Positions 10,978 to 21,345 of a DNA stretch of 64,000 nt are shown in pieces. Position 1 is the first letter of the stretch, and every line of letters starts with the position of its first letter. The position numbers were made by a program, and so were the translations under genes. The stretch is from Micrasema longulum (Eukaryota > Arthropoda > Insecta > Trichoptera > Brachycentridae): positions 1 through 64,000 of the forward strand of contig JAGVSM010001206.1 of the NCBI GenBank assembly GCA_022494885.1. Reading direction: 5' to 3'. Under the pieces are notes generated by a model. The model saw nothing but the letters and a program-made list of their open reading frames with translations. It was not told the origin of the DNA and made no database searches.

Positions 10978-11462
10978 TACTACTACTACTACCATCACAC
11001 CATTCCCCCGTAGGAGTAGGCAGAGAGAATGGACCGCCACCGCTTTTGACACGACCAGACATAAGATTTTGATTTTGATTTATCTGATCATACCGCGTTT
11101 TTTTTGGTCGTCCTCGTCTCACGTAACCGTTCATTTTCGCGATATATACTGGTTTTACCATTCTTTTGTCGCCATTTTTTCTTCATGACCAAACCATCTC
11201 AGAAACCCTTTCTTGATCTTATCAATTATACCTGACTCAGTTTTACACTCTCACCTGATTTCATCATTAAAAACGGTCGTACATTGATTTCCCACACATT
11301 TATCTAAGAAATCTCATTCAAACCGCATTTACTCGGCTTTCATCTTTCCTCTGCCAGTCCCATATTTCACTCTCATACATAAGTGTTGGGACTAAGATTC
11401 CGTTGTAATTGCTGATAAAAATATATCTATCAAAGCTAAACTGGCAGTGCGCAACAGTTTAT
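10978..11462 (-). pseudogene. RTE-type LINE 3' end with an inverted 5' segment
   Basis: On the minus strand the frame gives a C-terminal RTE reverse transcriptase region resembling the copy at 36352-36888, then GYVRRGRPKKTRYDQI and the 3' end. That end is CTGCCTACTCCTACGGGGG and a (GTA)n tail against (TAC)n at 10978. Reading from 10978, the minus-strand LINE stops at about 11410 (CGTTGT). The next bases, 11411-11462, are the same LINE in plus orientation (AATTGCTGATAAAAATATAT, then AAAGCTAAACTGGCAGTGCG). This is the inverted-5' structure expected from twin priming. Stops and frame changes make it non-functional. Confidence 0.8.
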
Positions 11463-12065
11463 TACGCAATGTTTGAAACATAACTTCCAAACTTTGTTTG
11501 AAAAAAACAAAAAAAATTGTTAACCCATACATAAAAATATACCACCAATATTACGTAAGATCAAAAACATAAAAATATTTTTTTAAATTACACATCCCAT
11601 TTCAGTCAATTTTCATATTAAGATGTGTTTTTCTAATTGATATTTAGGTAGGTTTAGAAATATATTATCACCCATAAATCTTGGTGTTATTAACATTATG
11701 ATAATCTCGACCTGGTATTTCCTTTCAGTGTTCCCTATTCCAACCCTTACCCACACCTTTAACCCTTTCATCCCTTTTCACCACTAAATGATGACGGCAT
11801 TGAGAACCGAAGCTTAGTTCGATAGCGAGGCTCAGAAAATAAAAATACGTGAATTTAATAGATTTATTTATTTTAACCTCAGAAAAATGCTTAGTAACCT
11901 AGAAAAGAAATAAACTTTTGTAAATATTGAGAAGGCAATTGAAAAAAAAAGTTACCTACATACATGTAAAAGTAAATTTATTTTTAAAATATGTGATAGT
12001 TATATTCCTTTTATAGATATCGCTCCACCCAACATCAGGAGAAACGTAGCAGAAAACACAGAGAG
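11463..12065. other. AT-rich spacer
   Basis: No recognised coding or repeat similarity. About 11700-11830 is relatively GC-rich (TTCCCTATTCCAACCCTTAC) and may be another decayed LINE leader, but I could not align it to the leaders at 3690-4085 or 17085-17515. Confidence 0.35.
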
Positions 12066-12069
12066 ACAC

Positions 12070-12265
12070 AAACCGTTTTTTTTTTACAGTTTTTTTTTTG
12101 CACCACAACAGGCCAGGAGGCCCAATTACAGTGGTGAATTCCATCACAGAATACCCAGGCTTGAGAAAAATCACATTTATTTGTTTGTGTTCTCTCCGGG
12201 AATCGAACCCGGAACCTTCCATGTGTGAGTCAAGCATCTTGACAACTACACCACGGAGGCCGCAC
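12070..12265 (-). repeat. SINE-C copy with well-preserved tRNA-like head
   Basis: On the minus strand GGCCTCCGTGGTGTAGTTGT (A box TGGTGTAG), then GGTTCCGGGTTCGATTCCCG (near-perfect B box GGTTCGATTCC). A body (GCCTGGGTATTCTGTGATGG, CACCACTGTAATTGGGCC) and an A-run at about 12070-12100 follow. The head looks like a tRNA of the valine or glutamate type, but the anticodon arm does not fold cleanly and a body follows, so this is a SINE and not a tRNA gene. Confidence 0.75.
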
Positions 12266-12279
12266 GGGAACAGACCCAT

Positions 12280-12720
12280 GACCCTAGATACCCCCTTTAC
12301 GACCATCGAATGGCTCCTCCAAGACTGGGATCGAGAAGAAGTTTCCTCAAAGTCACAACTGACTTAGAGACCTCTGCAGAAAAACGCAGAGAGTATCTGT
12401 GGAGAGAAGACCTCGGTGATAGGCTCTGGATAATGCCATTTGAAAGCACAAAAACCACCCCCAATTTGTGAAAACCTTACAGGAAAAATTCTTAATAAAA
12501 TAAGTGTAGGGGTGTCTAGGTGCAAATTCAATCAACGGAGGTAGGGTTTTCTGGAGGGAGATGACATGAACTGTGATTGTGAAAAGGTCCAAGATGATTC
12601 TCATCTGCTGTGGTGTCCACAAATGCAGTAAACTTGTATTGATAATGATTTTAGGATGGCCACTGACGCCAATTTGATTACCATTTTCTAATAGTCAGTT
12701 ATTCGCAACACGAATCATAT
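12280..12720 (+). pseudogene. LINE C-terminal zinc-knuckle region
   Basis: Frame-broken plus-strand reading: FTTIEWLLQDW, RRSFLKVTTDLETSAEKRRE, YLWREDLGDRLW, then after stops GVSRCKFNQRR, then MNCDCEKVQDDSHLLWCPQM. The final C-x-C...H-x3-C pattern (CDC...HLLWC) is the C-terminal zinc-binding motif found after the reverse transcriptase in several insect and vertebrate non-LTR elements. Several in-frame stops are present. The last 40 bases (CCATTTTCTAATAGTCAGTT) resemble the SINE-B body, so a SINE-B fragment may abut the end. Confidence 0.6.
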
Positions 12721-12724
12721 ATAC

Positions 12725-12990
12725 TTCAATAGAGATAAAAACAATTTTGACAAGGAAATATGGAACTGTCATTGGCTGGTACAAGTAACCCCTTCATCAC
12801 TCTATTTTAGTTAAAACATCCACATTTCCATGAAACCGAAAACTTTAATGAATCCAACCCACTTCAATTAAGGTTTCTGCTCTTTTAAGTAAGAGTATGG
12901 GGAAATGTCGATGTTAAAACATAGGCTAAATGGTAAACGTTTTGCACTGCCCAGAGTGATCACTTAAAGCAGCCAATCACATACTCAACC
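12725..12990. repeat. PAL repeat, strongly diverged copy
   Basis: Left arm TCAATAGAGATAAAAACA, then GAACTGTCATTGGCTGG; interior AACATCCACATTTCCATG and AAGGTTTCTGCTCTTT; right arm GAGTGATCACTTAAAGCAGC and CCAATCACA. The order matches complete PAL copies but many bases differ and the outer right end is lost. Confidence 0.5.
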
Positions 12991-13014
12991 AAAGGCTCAT
13001 TCATAAGCATTTAG

Positions 13015-13415
13015 GGTGGCACGATCAAGTTAACGAAGTTAGTCGTAAACTTTATAGCAGTTTGCACTCATTTAAAAGATTAAATAATTTTTTACCAATT
13101 AATTTTAGACAAACATTAATCCAGAGCTTACTTCTTCCTTGACTATGCGGATGTATGTTATCCAGAGGCTAACCCTGAATTACTTGATAAGTTAGAACGA
13201 TTGCAGAATATTTGTATTCGTTATATCTTTGATCTTCGCAAATTTGACCACATAACCGAGTATCGCACGCAACTACACTGGCTCAGTATCAGGCATAGAA
13301 GAAACATTCACATTATATCACTTCTTCACAATCTTTCAAATAATCCCACGTCGCCCGTTTATCTGAGAGAGCTCATCCAACCTCTTTCACAACACGGACT
13401 ATCTCTTCGTTAAAA
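13015..13415 (+). pseudogene. Non-LTR reverse transcriptase thumb/C-terminal region
   Basis: Plus strand: VNEVSRKLYSSLHSFKRLNN, LPINFRQTLIQSLLLP, then a frame change near 13137, DYADVCYPEANPELLDKLER, LQNICIRYIFDLRKFDHITE, YRTQLHWLSIRHRRNIHI and LHNLSN. The pattern DYxDVxY...KLERLQNxCIRxIFxLRKxDH...LxWLSxxxRR is diagnostic of Jockey/CR1-like LINE reverse transcriptases after the palm. The catalytic FADD region is missing. A more decayed relative lies at 27335-27480. Confidence 0.85.
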
Positions 13416-14225
13416 ACGATGTTTTCAATCAGTGTTACATAAAGAAGAATTATAGATGTTATTTTTCAGTTCTTTCTTAAATATATTGTATTCCTGACTG
13501 TACTTGTTATTATCTTTGTTTATTTCATTAAAGAAAAATATTTCTCTGTAAGTATAATGATGTTGTGCAGTAGTTGTTTTTAATTTAGGAATTAAGATAT
13601 TACCACCTGTTCTAGGTCGCGTACTTACGTTTTGTTACCTAGAAATTACTACTACTATTTATTTTAACTTTATGTATTTGAAGCAAACAATTCTTTTTAT
13701 ATAGCAATTTTATACCTAAAACCCTTAATTTTTTTTACTAATTGAACAGTGGGAAAAGAAGACGGTTTAATTTAATTTTTATTAAATTTTTTATTTCAAC
13801 TCTTAATTTTTGCTTATTTATATGTACATCCACTACTTGCATCTAATGAATTATTGTTGGTTGTGAATTTTTACTGAGAAATATAAATGTTTATGGAAGC
13901 AGAAAGAGAGGGGAGGAAAGTGTAGCTTTAGTTGTACAATGTCTTCTCCCTTTTGTGTACTTTTTATTTAATATTTGTATTTTTAGAATTTAAATTATTT
14001 TTTTCCCTCTCCTGCTGCATTCGTAATAAATTAATGTGAAACCAGTAATTAGTCTATTTTTTTTTACTTCTTCTTTTGTACATTGTATTTATAAAAAGAC
14101 TGTATGATTTCCTTAATTGATAAATAAATGTAGGTATATAACATTTATATGTGTAGATTTTTTTAAATAAATAAATAATAACAATCAGAGAGAAAGTTCA
14201 TATATATATAAATATACGTTCCAGA
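13416..14225. other. AT-rich region, probable LINE 3' UTR
   Basis: Directly follows the reverse transcriptase fragment and is likely its 3' untranslated part or later insertions. It shows no open frame of note. GAAAGAGAGGGGAGGAAAGT (about 13900) and CCCTCTCCTGCTGC (about 14005) are purine- and pyrimidine-rich tracts 100 bases apart. No family assignment. Confidence 0.35.
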
Positions 14226-14405
14226 TTTAAACAATCACTAAGATAGACCAGATCTTGTCTTAAGTTAGTAATTATTATTTATTTTTTTGTCCTAGCTTTA
14301 ATTTTATTTATTTGTATTTTATTTCAATTGTGCCTGTATGTGTTATAAAGGTTTATGTTTCCGATTTTTCTATGGACTAAGTCTGTTATTAAATCAATAT
14401 ATAAT
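14226..14405 (+). mobile_element. LINE 3' UTR, 5'-truncated Jockey/CR1 copy
   Basis: CACTAAGATAGACCAGATCT, TTTGTCCTAGCTTTAATTTT and ATGGACTAAGTCTGTTATTA match, on this strand, the 3' end of the LINE at 8572-9600 from its last codons to near its tail. It therefore represents a short, severely 5'-truncated insertion of the same family. Confidence 0.75.
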
Positions 14406-15000
14406 AAAAATGTTGAAGTTGTTTTATAAATATATTTTTTCACAAGATTATTAGTTAATGAGAGAATCATTGTATTAAAAAAATAATCGATACGTTGCGG
14501 TTAGTGTACAAATTCAGTGCCCTACACACCATTAATTGTGGATAGATAAATTATGAAGATGTTGATTTTTATTAAAAGTCGTATCTTTAAACCGATATAT
14601 GTACATAATTAAAGATGTGAATATTAGATATGAAATGTTTATTCATTAGCAAATTACTTGTTATTTATGAAGCGATGTATGCTGCCGTTTGGTTCATTAA
14701 TTTTATTGAACGTTTTCCGAGAGATGTCAAAACGTCAAACGCAAACATAGATATTCGAAGGAAGTTGTGCAAAATGTTTTATGTACCTATATACGTGTAA
14801 TTAATGTGTATGATAGTGCATCCTCTTACATTTATGTAGATTTATAAATTTGTTAAAAGTTCGCCAACAGCGCTGTGCAAAAGTAATTAATTGTATACAC
14901 AGTAAAAAAAATATTATTTTTAATAATATCGTTTGTTGTAAGTGCAAGATATGAAAGTTTATTTAAGAAAAAAAAAAGATGTATAAAGCCTATGTAAAAA
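14406..15000. other. AT-rich spacer
   Basis: No recognisable feature. The sequence is about three-quarters A+T with scattered homopolymer runs. Confidence 0.4.
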
Positions 15001-15007
15001 CTAAAAT

Positions 15008-15440
15008 ATGTTAAATGCAACTACTATGGAGAACAGGATATTAAAATGGTATAAACACGACCTTCTATATTTAACAGCAACTAGAAAACTTTTTAAACAA
15101 ACTACGAAATTAAATATAACTAAACTCTTTCAACTAAAATCATTAAAATTTATCCATAAATTAGCCACTGGTGTAATTGTATATGAAACATGGACACAAT
15201 ACGAGAATATCAGAAAAATATCATATAAAACCTTCTAAAACGAGACAAGGATAGTCGAGTCTAATAAACCAGGGACTAGAATTATACAATAAACTACCAG
15301 ACCAAACAAAACAATCAGACAAACTTTCCAAAAGATTTGAAAAATATTATTATCAATAACAGAGCTTGTTTATATATTATTATTGTAAAATCAATGTAAT
15401 AATCCGTTAAGGTTAATAAATTTATTTTCAAATAATAAAA
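15008..15440 (+). pseudogene. Non-LTR reverse transcriptase C terminus and 3' tail
   Basis: A 76-codon open frame (15008-15238) reads LTATRKLFKQTTKLNITKLF and LKSLKFIHKLATG. In another frame it continues LNQGLELYNKLPDQTKQSDK and RFEKYYYQ before a stop near 15360. LELYNKLP followed by a basic helix is the usual end of Jockey/CR1-like LINE polyproteins. The 3' UTR ends with AATAAATTTATTTTC and an A-rich tail at about 15430-15460. Only the last quarter of the thumb region remains, with at least one frameshift. Confidence 0.6.
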
Positions 15441-15617
15441 AAAACAAAAAAAATATAAATGGAAAACAACTATAGTTTCGGGAGAGCACTCCTTTCATCG
15501 ACGGGCGATATTAAATTGTCACGAAATTTTGTCAATAATAATGACTTTGTCGTGCAGAAGTATTTTAAGTGAAGATGAATTTAATTTTCCAGTAATAAAC
15601 TTTAACGTTGCTCGTAA

Positions 15618-15800
15618 TCATCATCATCATCAAACCTTTATCCACACCCAATGCTGCATCGGGCACTGCATTATTTTACCATATGCAGCTTATCTCGATT
15701 ATCTGTATGAAAGTAAGGTGATCGGTATAACGCTTCAAGTGCCAGTTCAGGAACAGTGAAATACTTCAAACATTCGTCCAGGATTCTGGTTCAACTCCAC
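15618..15800 (-). repeat. SINE-A copy
   Basis: Plus strand shows ATCATCATCATCATC, then CCAATGCTGCATCGGGCACT, AGGTGATCGGTATAACGC and TTCAAGTGCCAGTTCAGG. This is the tail-to-body order of SINE-A on the minus strand. A weak B-box-like TTCTGGTTCAACTCC follows at about 15783. Confidence 0.65.
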
Positions 15801-16557
15801 AAAAAGGACGGTATTCTTCGTCCGTCAGGACACAGGCATAAATTTTAGACGAATTCAGTTTAAATAGTTTTGCATCCAACCAATGAACTCGCCATGTGCT
15901 ATAGTGTTATTCAATACCGATAATAATCTGGTAGTGGCAGATAGGAAATAGTGCAGTTCGGTTACGGTAAAGACGAATGATCGAAAATCGACATTAAGAA
16001 AGAACAAGGGAACAAAGAAAGGATTTGCTTTTAAAGTAGTATAAACTACAAAGAGAATATGTACCTTAGGTGTCCACTGACAACAAAGTTTATGCATTAC
16101 AACAGAGAAAACACTCCAAGGGTCTTTCAGTTTTGCTCAGAATTAAAAAATAAAACAAATTAACAAAAATTAATTTATTTTGCAAATTTCAATTTCTAAA
16201 GTAGCGATTTAAATTTCTTCAGAAGCGATTTAAATTGAATTCAACTTTTTTGTTTTCATTGCACTTTTTTGAGAGTTTGGTGATTATGGAAGGGCTTGTA
16301 GAATATCACCATTCTTTACTCAGGGCCATGTTATAATAACGATAATAGTAGCAAAGAAACCTGTCTTCATTTCCTTCTATAATCCCGTAACAAGGTCCAT
16401 TTCAATTGTGGTGTTAAATATAAATTAAAAAAAAAAAAAATCTGGATTTATATTTTTGATGAAATAGTTTAACTTTACGCACGCATTTCATCCGAGACAC
16501 CAAAATATTAATTTTATACTCATGCATTGAATAAGTACGGATATTCAGACACAATTC
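15801..16557. other. AT-rich spacer
   Basis: An 80-codon frame on the minus strand (15855-16097) has no recognised domain. There is a run of 14 A at about 16426. No repeat family identified. Confidence 0.35.
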
Positions 16558-16745
16558 TAGTGAATGTAACACAGTGCGTTAAGTGATCACTTAAACCAGT
16601 CAATGACAGGTGAGGAGCCTAGACCACTTCCCTTTGTAATAAAACCCTCCATCTCTGTTGCAATATGCATATTTTAATTTCAACATATGTCCCTCTCCCT
16701 TGGGGGGCAGAATCCAGATGTTTGAAAATATTCGAAATAATGTTA
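16558..16745 (+). repeat. PAL repeat, right half
   Basis: GTGAATGTAACACAGTGCGT, ATCACTTAAACCAGTCAATG, then CCATCTCTGTTGCAATATG and the trailing block GGCAGAATCCAGATGTTTG. Only the right arm and trailing block are present. Confidence 0.65.
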
Positions 16746-17084
16746 GTTCGGTAACTTATTAAAAAAAAAATATTGGGGATTTTAAGATTTGGTTTTTTCT
16801 TTAAACTTAATCGTGAAATAAAATAAATGTTTTTTTTTTTAACCAGTCGTGGAAAGTATTGTCCATCGCTAGCGTCTACTTTCTCCTCTCTTTCTGGCAG
16901 CATACGAATACCATCTCGAAAGAATGACCGATCTTTTGAGGTTATACACGATGGGTTAAAAAAATATTTTATGTTAAATGTTTTGTTTCCAAGTAAAACT
17001 TAGGGAAACTCATTTTTAATTAAAAATACCCATTTATAGGCGAATCCTTAAATACATTTTTTCCTTCTTCTTGCAGTGCCTTGT

Positions 17085-17515
17085 CAGGGCCATCCGACGT
17101 TAGCGATCACTACAGCAAAAGCTTCTTGGTCCTGCGCTACTTTTATATTTCGCAGCCAGGACAACTGCTTATTGTATGTACTCGCCATGGTGATTCCTGG
17201 AAAAAAGATGACCAGAATGGTTTCCCGGTGTCTTCTCTGGTGGGTTTTTCTGTCCTAGTTATTTTCTTTTAGCTGGTGGTTTTGGTTTGTAGGTGCCAAA
17301 AACTCACCTTTTATCCTTTCGTTATCTTCTGTGATTATGTCATTATGAGTGTGATCCCATTGCCCAGAGTTCGCGAAGTGGATGCTAACTAGTAGGACTA
17401 GTCAGTAGTGTTGCCGGTGGAATGCAACAGGGCGTTCGTAGCGTTTTATCGAATCACACCCTCCAGCAAGATTTGACTCCTTGCGACCCTACTGACAAAT
17501 TGAACCCTTCTTCTT
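17085..17515 (-). pseudogene. RTE-type LINE leader region
   Basis: Matches the leader at 3690-4085: shared blocks include GTAGGACTAGTCAGTAGTGT (versus GTAAGACTTGATGGTAGTGT), GCAACAGGGCGTTCG and TGAACCC at the same spacing. Read on the minus strand this is the part upstream of the AP-endonuclease. The endonuclease itself is not recognisable here, so only the 5' end of the element remains. Short open frames on the plus strand are antisense shadows. Confidence 0.6.
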
Positions 17516-17900
17516 ACTTAGTTAATAGTATGTACAATTTTTATTTTAAAAATCCAAACGATCAATTTCTCAAAACATCGATGTAAAATTACCATCCCTA
17601 GTAGGAAGTTCATAATAATGCAATCAAAGCTCTAGTACCTATCCACCCGGAAATGTCTACACTACAATACATTACCTGACATGTTCTGGACCGTATGATT
17701 CTGTTCATAGAATATTCCAGGTACTCGCTTATTATACATAACGTACCTTTAAGCTGATTCCTATGAAGCGTTATGAATTTGTTCTTGAAATCAACACAAT
17801 TTCTGAATAATTAATCTCCTAATTAGCTCGCTTTCAAATTTATTAAATCGTTGTTTTAAGCATTCAAGATCAAATCAACACAAAAATATTATACAGGTTT
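17516..17900. other. AT-rich spacer
   Basis: No recognisable gene or repeat. Confidence 0.4.
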
Positions 17901-17902
17901 GT

Positions 17903-17985
17903 ATCACTATCATCACCATCATCATCATTGCTCTATTCGCACTCATCGGTAGATATGGCACTATATTAATACACTGCGAGGTTTT
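17903..17985 (-). repeat. SINE-A tail fragment
   Basis: ATCATCACCATCATCATCAT, then TCGCACTCATCGGTAGATAT and GGCACTATATTAATACACTG. These are tail and adjacent body of SINE-A on the minus strand, with substitutions. Confidence 0.45.
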
Positions 17986-18635
17986 GCGGGGAAAAATGGT
18001 AATAGATTAAATGTTTGAGAAAATCTTCCGAGAAGTTGAAAAACTTTAAAATATCGATCATAAAATTACTGAATTTGTAATTTTTTTATAGGAGTACCTA
18101 CCATGTTTTTAAAAAATATTATACGAGAAAAACTATATTACATTACCTCTCAAGTAATCTTCATTTTTTAAGATCAAAAACAAGCTCTTCAAACTCAAAA
18201 TACAACTTTGACCGTAGCGCGACAATGAGCGAATAAATGCAAATGAATAATCACAAATAAATATTTGTACTTTAGTAAGACCTCAAACATGGTATGTAAA
18301 CTCACTACCTACTCGATTACTTTTTTTGGGATTTTTACTCATTAGCTATCGGGTCTAAACTTCGATACCAGGGTTCTTAGCAAATCAATAGTTGAGAAAC
18401 ATATTTATATTTAAGATTTTTTATCCATATGTACATCAAATATGTATAAAATTAAGAAAATACCATAATAGAAATTAAAGACGACTGATACACTAATCCA
18501 CAAATTTGTAATAACCAGTAATTGGTTTCGTTGCTTTCGCGACGTCTTGGAGACTGGAGAACTTTTTTTATAAAATTTAATGCTTTTAGACTAAAATAGT
18601 GAAGATAGTGCTTATCCTTTATTTCTCCAATAAAT

Positions 18636-18870
18636 AGAATCGGGTTGTGGACCCGTGGCTAGTGTTGTGGACCCACGGATCAGAGGTTCGAGGTTCGAAT
18701 ACCACTCTACTCCAACTTTATTTCCATTTTCTAACATCAAGTTATTTACAACTCGTTGAAAATGGCTACCAAAATTGAAAAATTTGGGTGAATTATAAGA
18801 GCCTAATATTTCCATTAAAAAACATACATTGAATTTTTTTCGTACAATATTAAATAACAACCCTGAATGT
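18636..18870 (+). repeat. SINE-B copy
   Basis: AATCGGGTTGTGGACCCGTG, GGCTAGTGTTGTGG (A-box-like), GAGGTTCGAGGTTCGAATAC (B box GGTTCGAATACC), then TTTCCATTTTCTAACATCAA and GTTATTTACAACTCGTTG. This is the best-preserved SINE-B promoter in the window. The downstream limit is uncertain. Confidence 0.65.
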
Positions 18871-20258
18871 GTAAATATGTCACAATAGTCGGATTTTCTT
18901 TTTAATTTACGACTAAATTAAAATACAATGCAATAAAACTTTCGACTGGCTATAATTGTTGGTGCTTCTAATCCTGGTGCAGGTTCCATAACATATTTCA
19001 TTAGAATTTTGTGTTGCGCCGGCAATACCTGTAATTTTTTTTTTTTTAATTAGGGGATAATTTGAACAATATACGTTTTGATGACAGATTTTTTAAAAGA
19101 TATTTTCTTTTATATAAAAAGGAAAAATAGTAATAATCATGGTTTATCAACAAAATTTCTTTATTTACTACATCCATACTTTCGTAATAGATTTTTCTGG
19201 ATTACGTCTAGTCTGCCTACTTAGGTATGACCTGTTTCAAGGCAGATATTTTTATGTGAAAATTAACAATATCATGACTACCTACTAGTTTATTTATTAT
19301 AAAGTTATACATTATATAAACCATTTATTATTTAAGAATGTTTATTAGTAGGTTTTCCGATTTTTCTCTAATAATACGTTTTTATTTTATTTAAAAAAAA
19401 CATAAGTATATATTGTCGAAGCAATTGTGCAGTCTTAATGAGAAATTCAAAATACGTTTCAAAAAGATAAATCACTTTACAGATATTGTCAGCGCAACGA
19501 AGACTTTTTAAATCAATATTTCTTAATGACCTCTAATTGATTAAAAAACTTTTTTCATTTTCTTTAATTTTAAGATCCATTAGCAAACAAAAAAAAATAA
19601 TCGCATTGACTGAATCAGTTTTAAATATAAATATACCTATTTGAAAGAGGAATCTCAATTTGAGAGAAAAAGTTATATTTTCCAAAATGTAGTTTGCAGT
19701 AAAAATAAAAAAAAGACGAGCTCTCTTTTATTTACGTTCCATCAAAGCGCATCTATAAGATTTGAATTTTCTAGAAAACTTCAGTTAAATTTCTACTTGA
19801 GCAATTTTTAGTTGATATGCTATTCAAGTTTTTCATTTAATGTATTTCCAATTTCTAAATCATTGAAATGAACGAAAGCGCATGGATGAACTTGCAAAGT
19901 TTGATAGATTGGAAAATTTTTAAATTAAAACAACATTTTGTAAAAGGAACATTTGCAATTTTTGTAGAATATTATATAGTATTAAACAAAAAAGTAAAAA
20001 GCTTAAGCAGTACGCTAACAGCCACGAGATTAGTATACGACCTCATGATACCACCGGAAAGTAAAATGAACACTGGAAAATAACTATAAATAAGTGGCAA
20101 GTTCAGAAAAAAAAGTCTCCTCCAACTACGTAGGAGCTCTCATGATTTCCTCAAACGTTAAATTTAATTATACAATAAATACGATTTACTCAAGAATACG
20201 TTTATAATGTATGCTGTTGTATAATTAAAAATACAGAACAGATAATTCAGTTTGAAAG
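18871..20258. other. AT-rich spacer
   Basis: No repeat family or domain recognised. A 71-codon plus-strand frame (19868-20083) carries no motif and is probably chance. There is a T-run of 15 near 19036. Confidence 0.35.
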
Positions 20259-20259
20259 C

Positions 20260-20515
20260 ACCATCATCATTATTTCCTTTCCATACCTAATGGTGCATAG
20301 GGCAATGCATTGATACACCAATCGCAGCGTATCTCATTAACATGAAGGTAAGATGAATAGTCTAAAGCTTCAGGTACCCAGTCCAGGGACTATGAAATAA
20401 TCTAGTGTAAAAACATATTTGAAAATAAATATTTCATGTCAACCATATCGGGAAACGAACTCGAGATCTCTTGCATGGTAGGCAAACGTGCTGACTACTA
20501 CACCACATAAATGAT
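20260..20515 (-). repeat. SINE-A, most complete copy
   Basis: On the minus strand TGTGGTGTAGTAGTCAGCAC (A box) and CTCGAGTTCGTTTCCC (B box). A body follows with AAATATTTATTTTC, AGTCCCTGGACTGGGTACCT and ATACGCTGCGATTGGTGTAT. The end is TGCACCATTAGGTATGG with an AATGATGATG tail. The length of about 255 bases gives the reference structure for all other SINE-A calls here. Confidence 0.8.
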
Positions 20516-20754
20516 AATCTAATAAAATTAAAAATATTTTTTAAAAAAGAAAAAAAAACAAAGGATTTAAAAATATAAAAAAACTTCTAGTTTATATGCC
20601 CTTATGGTCTCAGCATTTGTAGTCATCCCTGCTGTGGCTTGGAGGAACGTATTATGGGATCATTTTAATGAAATAATTTTATATTCTTGCTAAGCTTATT
20701 ATTTTATATTCGATTATACTATTTAGTATGCCGAATACATATATGATATCAATA

Positions 20755-21180
20755 TTAGTTCTACGTTTTGGTAGACTAGAAATATTTAACATTGACTCTT
20801 TATCAGCCTAAGAATAATTACCTCTCTAACCCAAGCATCCACGCTACTTTTCGGAGCAAGCGATGTTGGACTAATTAAATATTGAGATTTATGCGATTGA
20901 CATAGAATGGAGACCAGACCACGAAGGCATATTCTAGAAGAGGGCGAACAGTTGAGCAATAAAGAGTTTTTATTGTACGGACATTAGTAAAACCTGAGGA
21001 TTTTCTGTTAATGATGCCAAGTAATTTCAGTAATTTATTTACTGTATTATTTATATGCTCATTGTATGTCAGTTTAAAGTCCAGAACAACTCCTAAATCT
21101 CTGATTGACTTAACTAAATCAATTTTGGAGTTTTCTACGCGAAAGAAATCGGTTGTTTTGATAAAATGATATAAACGAGC
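20755..21180 (-). pseudogene. Jockey/CR1-type LINE, inverted internal RT segment
   Basis: On the minus strand FFRVENSKIDLVKSIRDLGV, VLDFKLTYNEHINNTVNKLL, LLGIINRKSSGFTNVRTIKT and PLLEYAFVVWSPFYVNRINL, which align block by block with the LINE at 8572-9600. It is followed at once, in the opposite orientation, by the 3' end of the same family (21186-21345). Together they look like one insertion with an inverted 5' part. In-frame stops are present. Confidence 0.8.
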
Positions 21181-21185
21181 ACTAA

Positions 21186-21345
21186 ATAAATAGTCCAGAT
21201 CTTGTCTTGATGTCCCATATGTTTGTCAATGCTTCTTTTCTTTTTGAAAAATCTTATTTAATAATCTTTTATTTAACATTTAAACTCTATACATTGTATA
21301 CATGGACTATGTCCGTTAGTAAATAAATAAATAAATAAGACATAA
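21186..21345 (+). mobile_element. LINE 3' UTR with (AAAT)n tail, partner of 20755-21180
   Basis: AGTCCAGATCTTGTCTTGAT and CATGGACTATGTCCGTTAGT match the 3' UTR of 8572-9600. It ends in five AAAT repeats (about 21322-21341). It starts close to the last codons of the ORF. Confidence 0.8.

Noticed and set aside
12180..12265. Possible tRNA gene
   Set aside because: A and B boxes are good, but the anticodon arm does not fold and a SINE body with an A-run follows, so it is a SINE head.
18650..18715. Possible tRNA gene
   Set aside because: No acceptor-stem pairing is visible and related copies share a long downstream body, as in a SINE.
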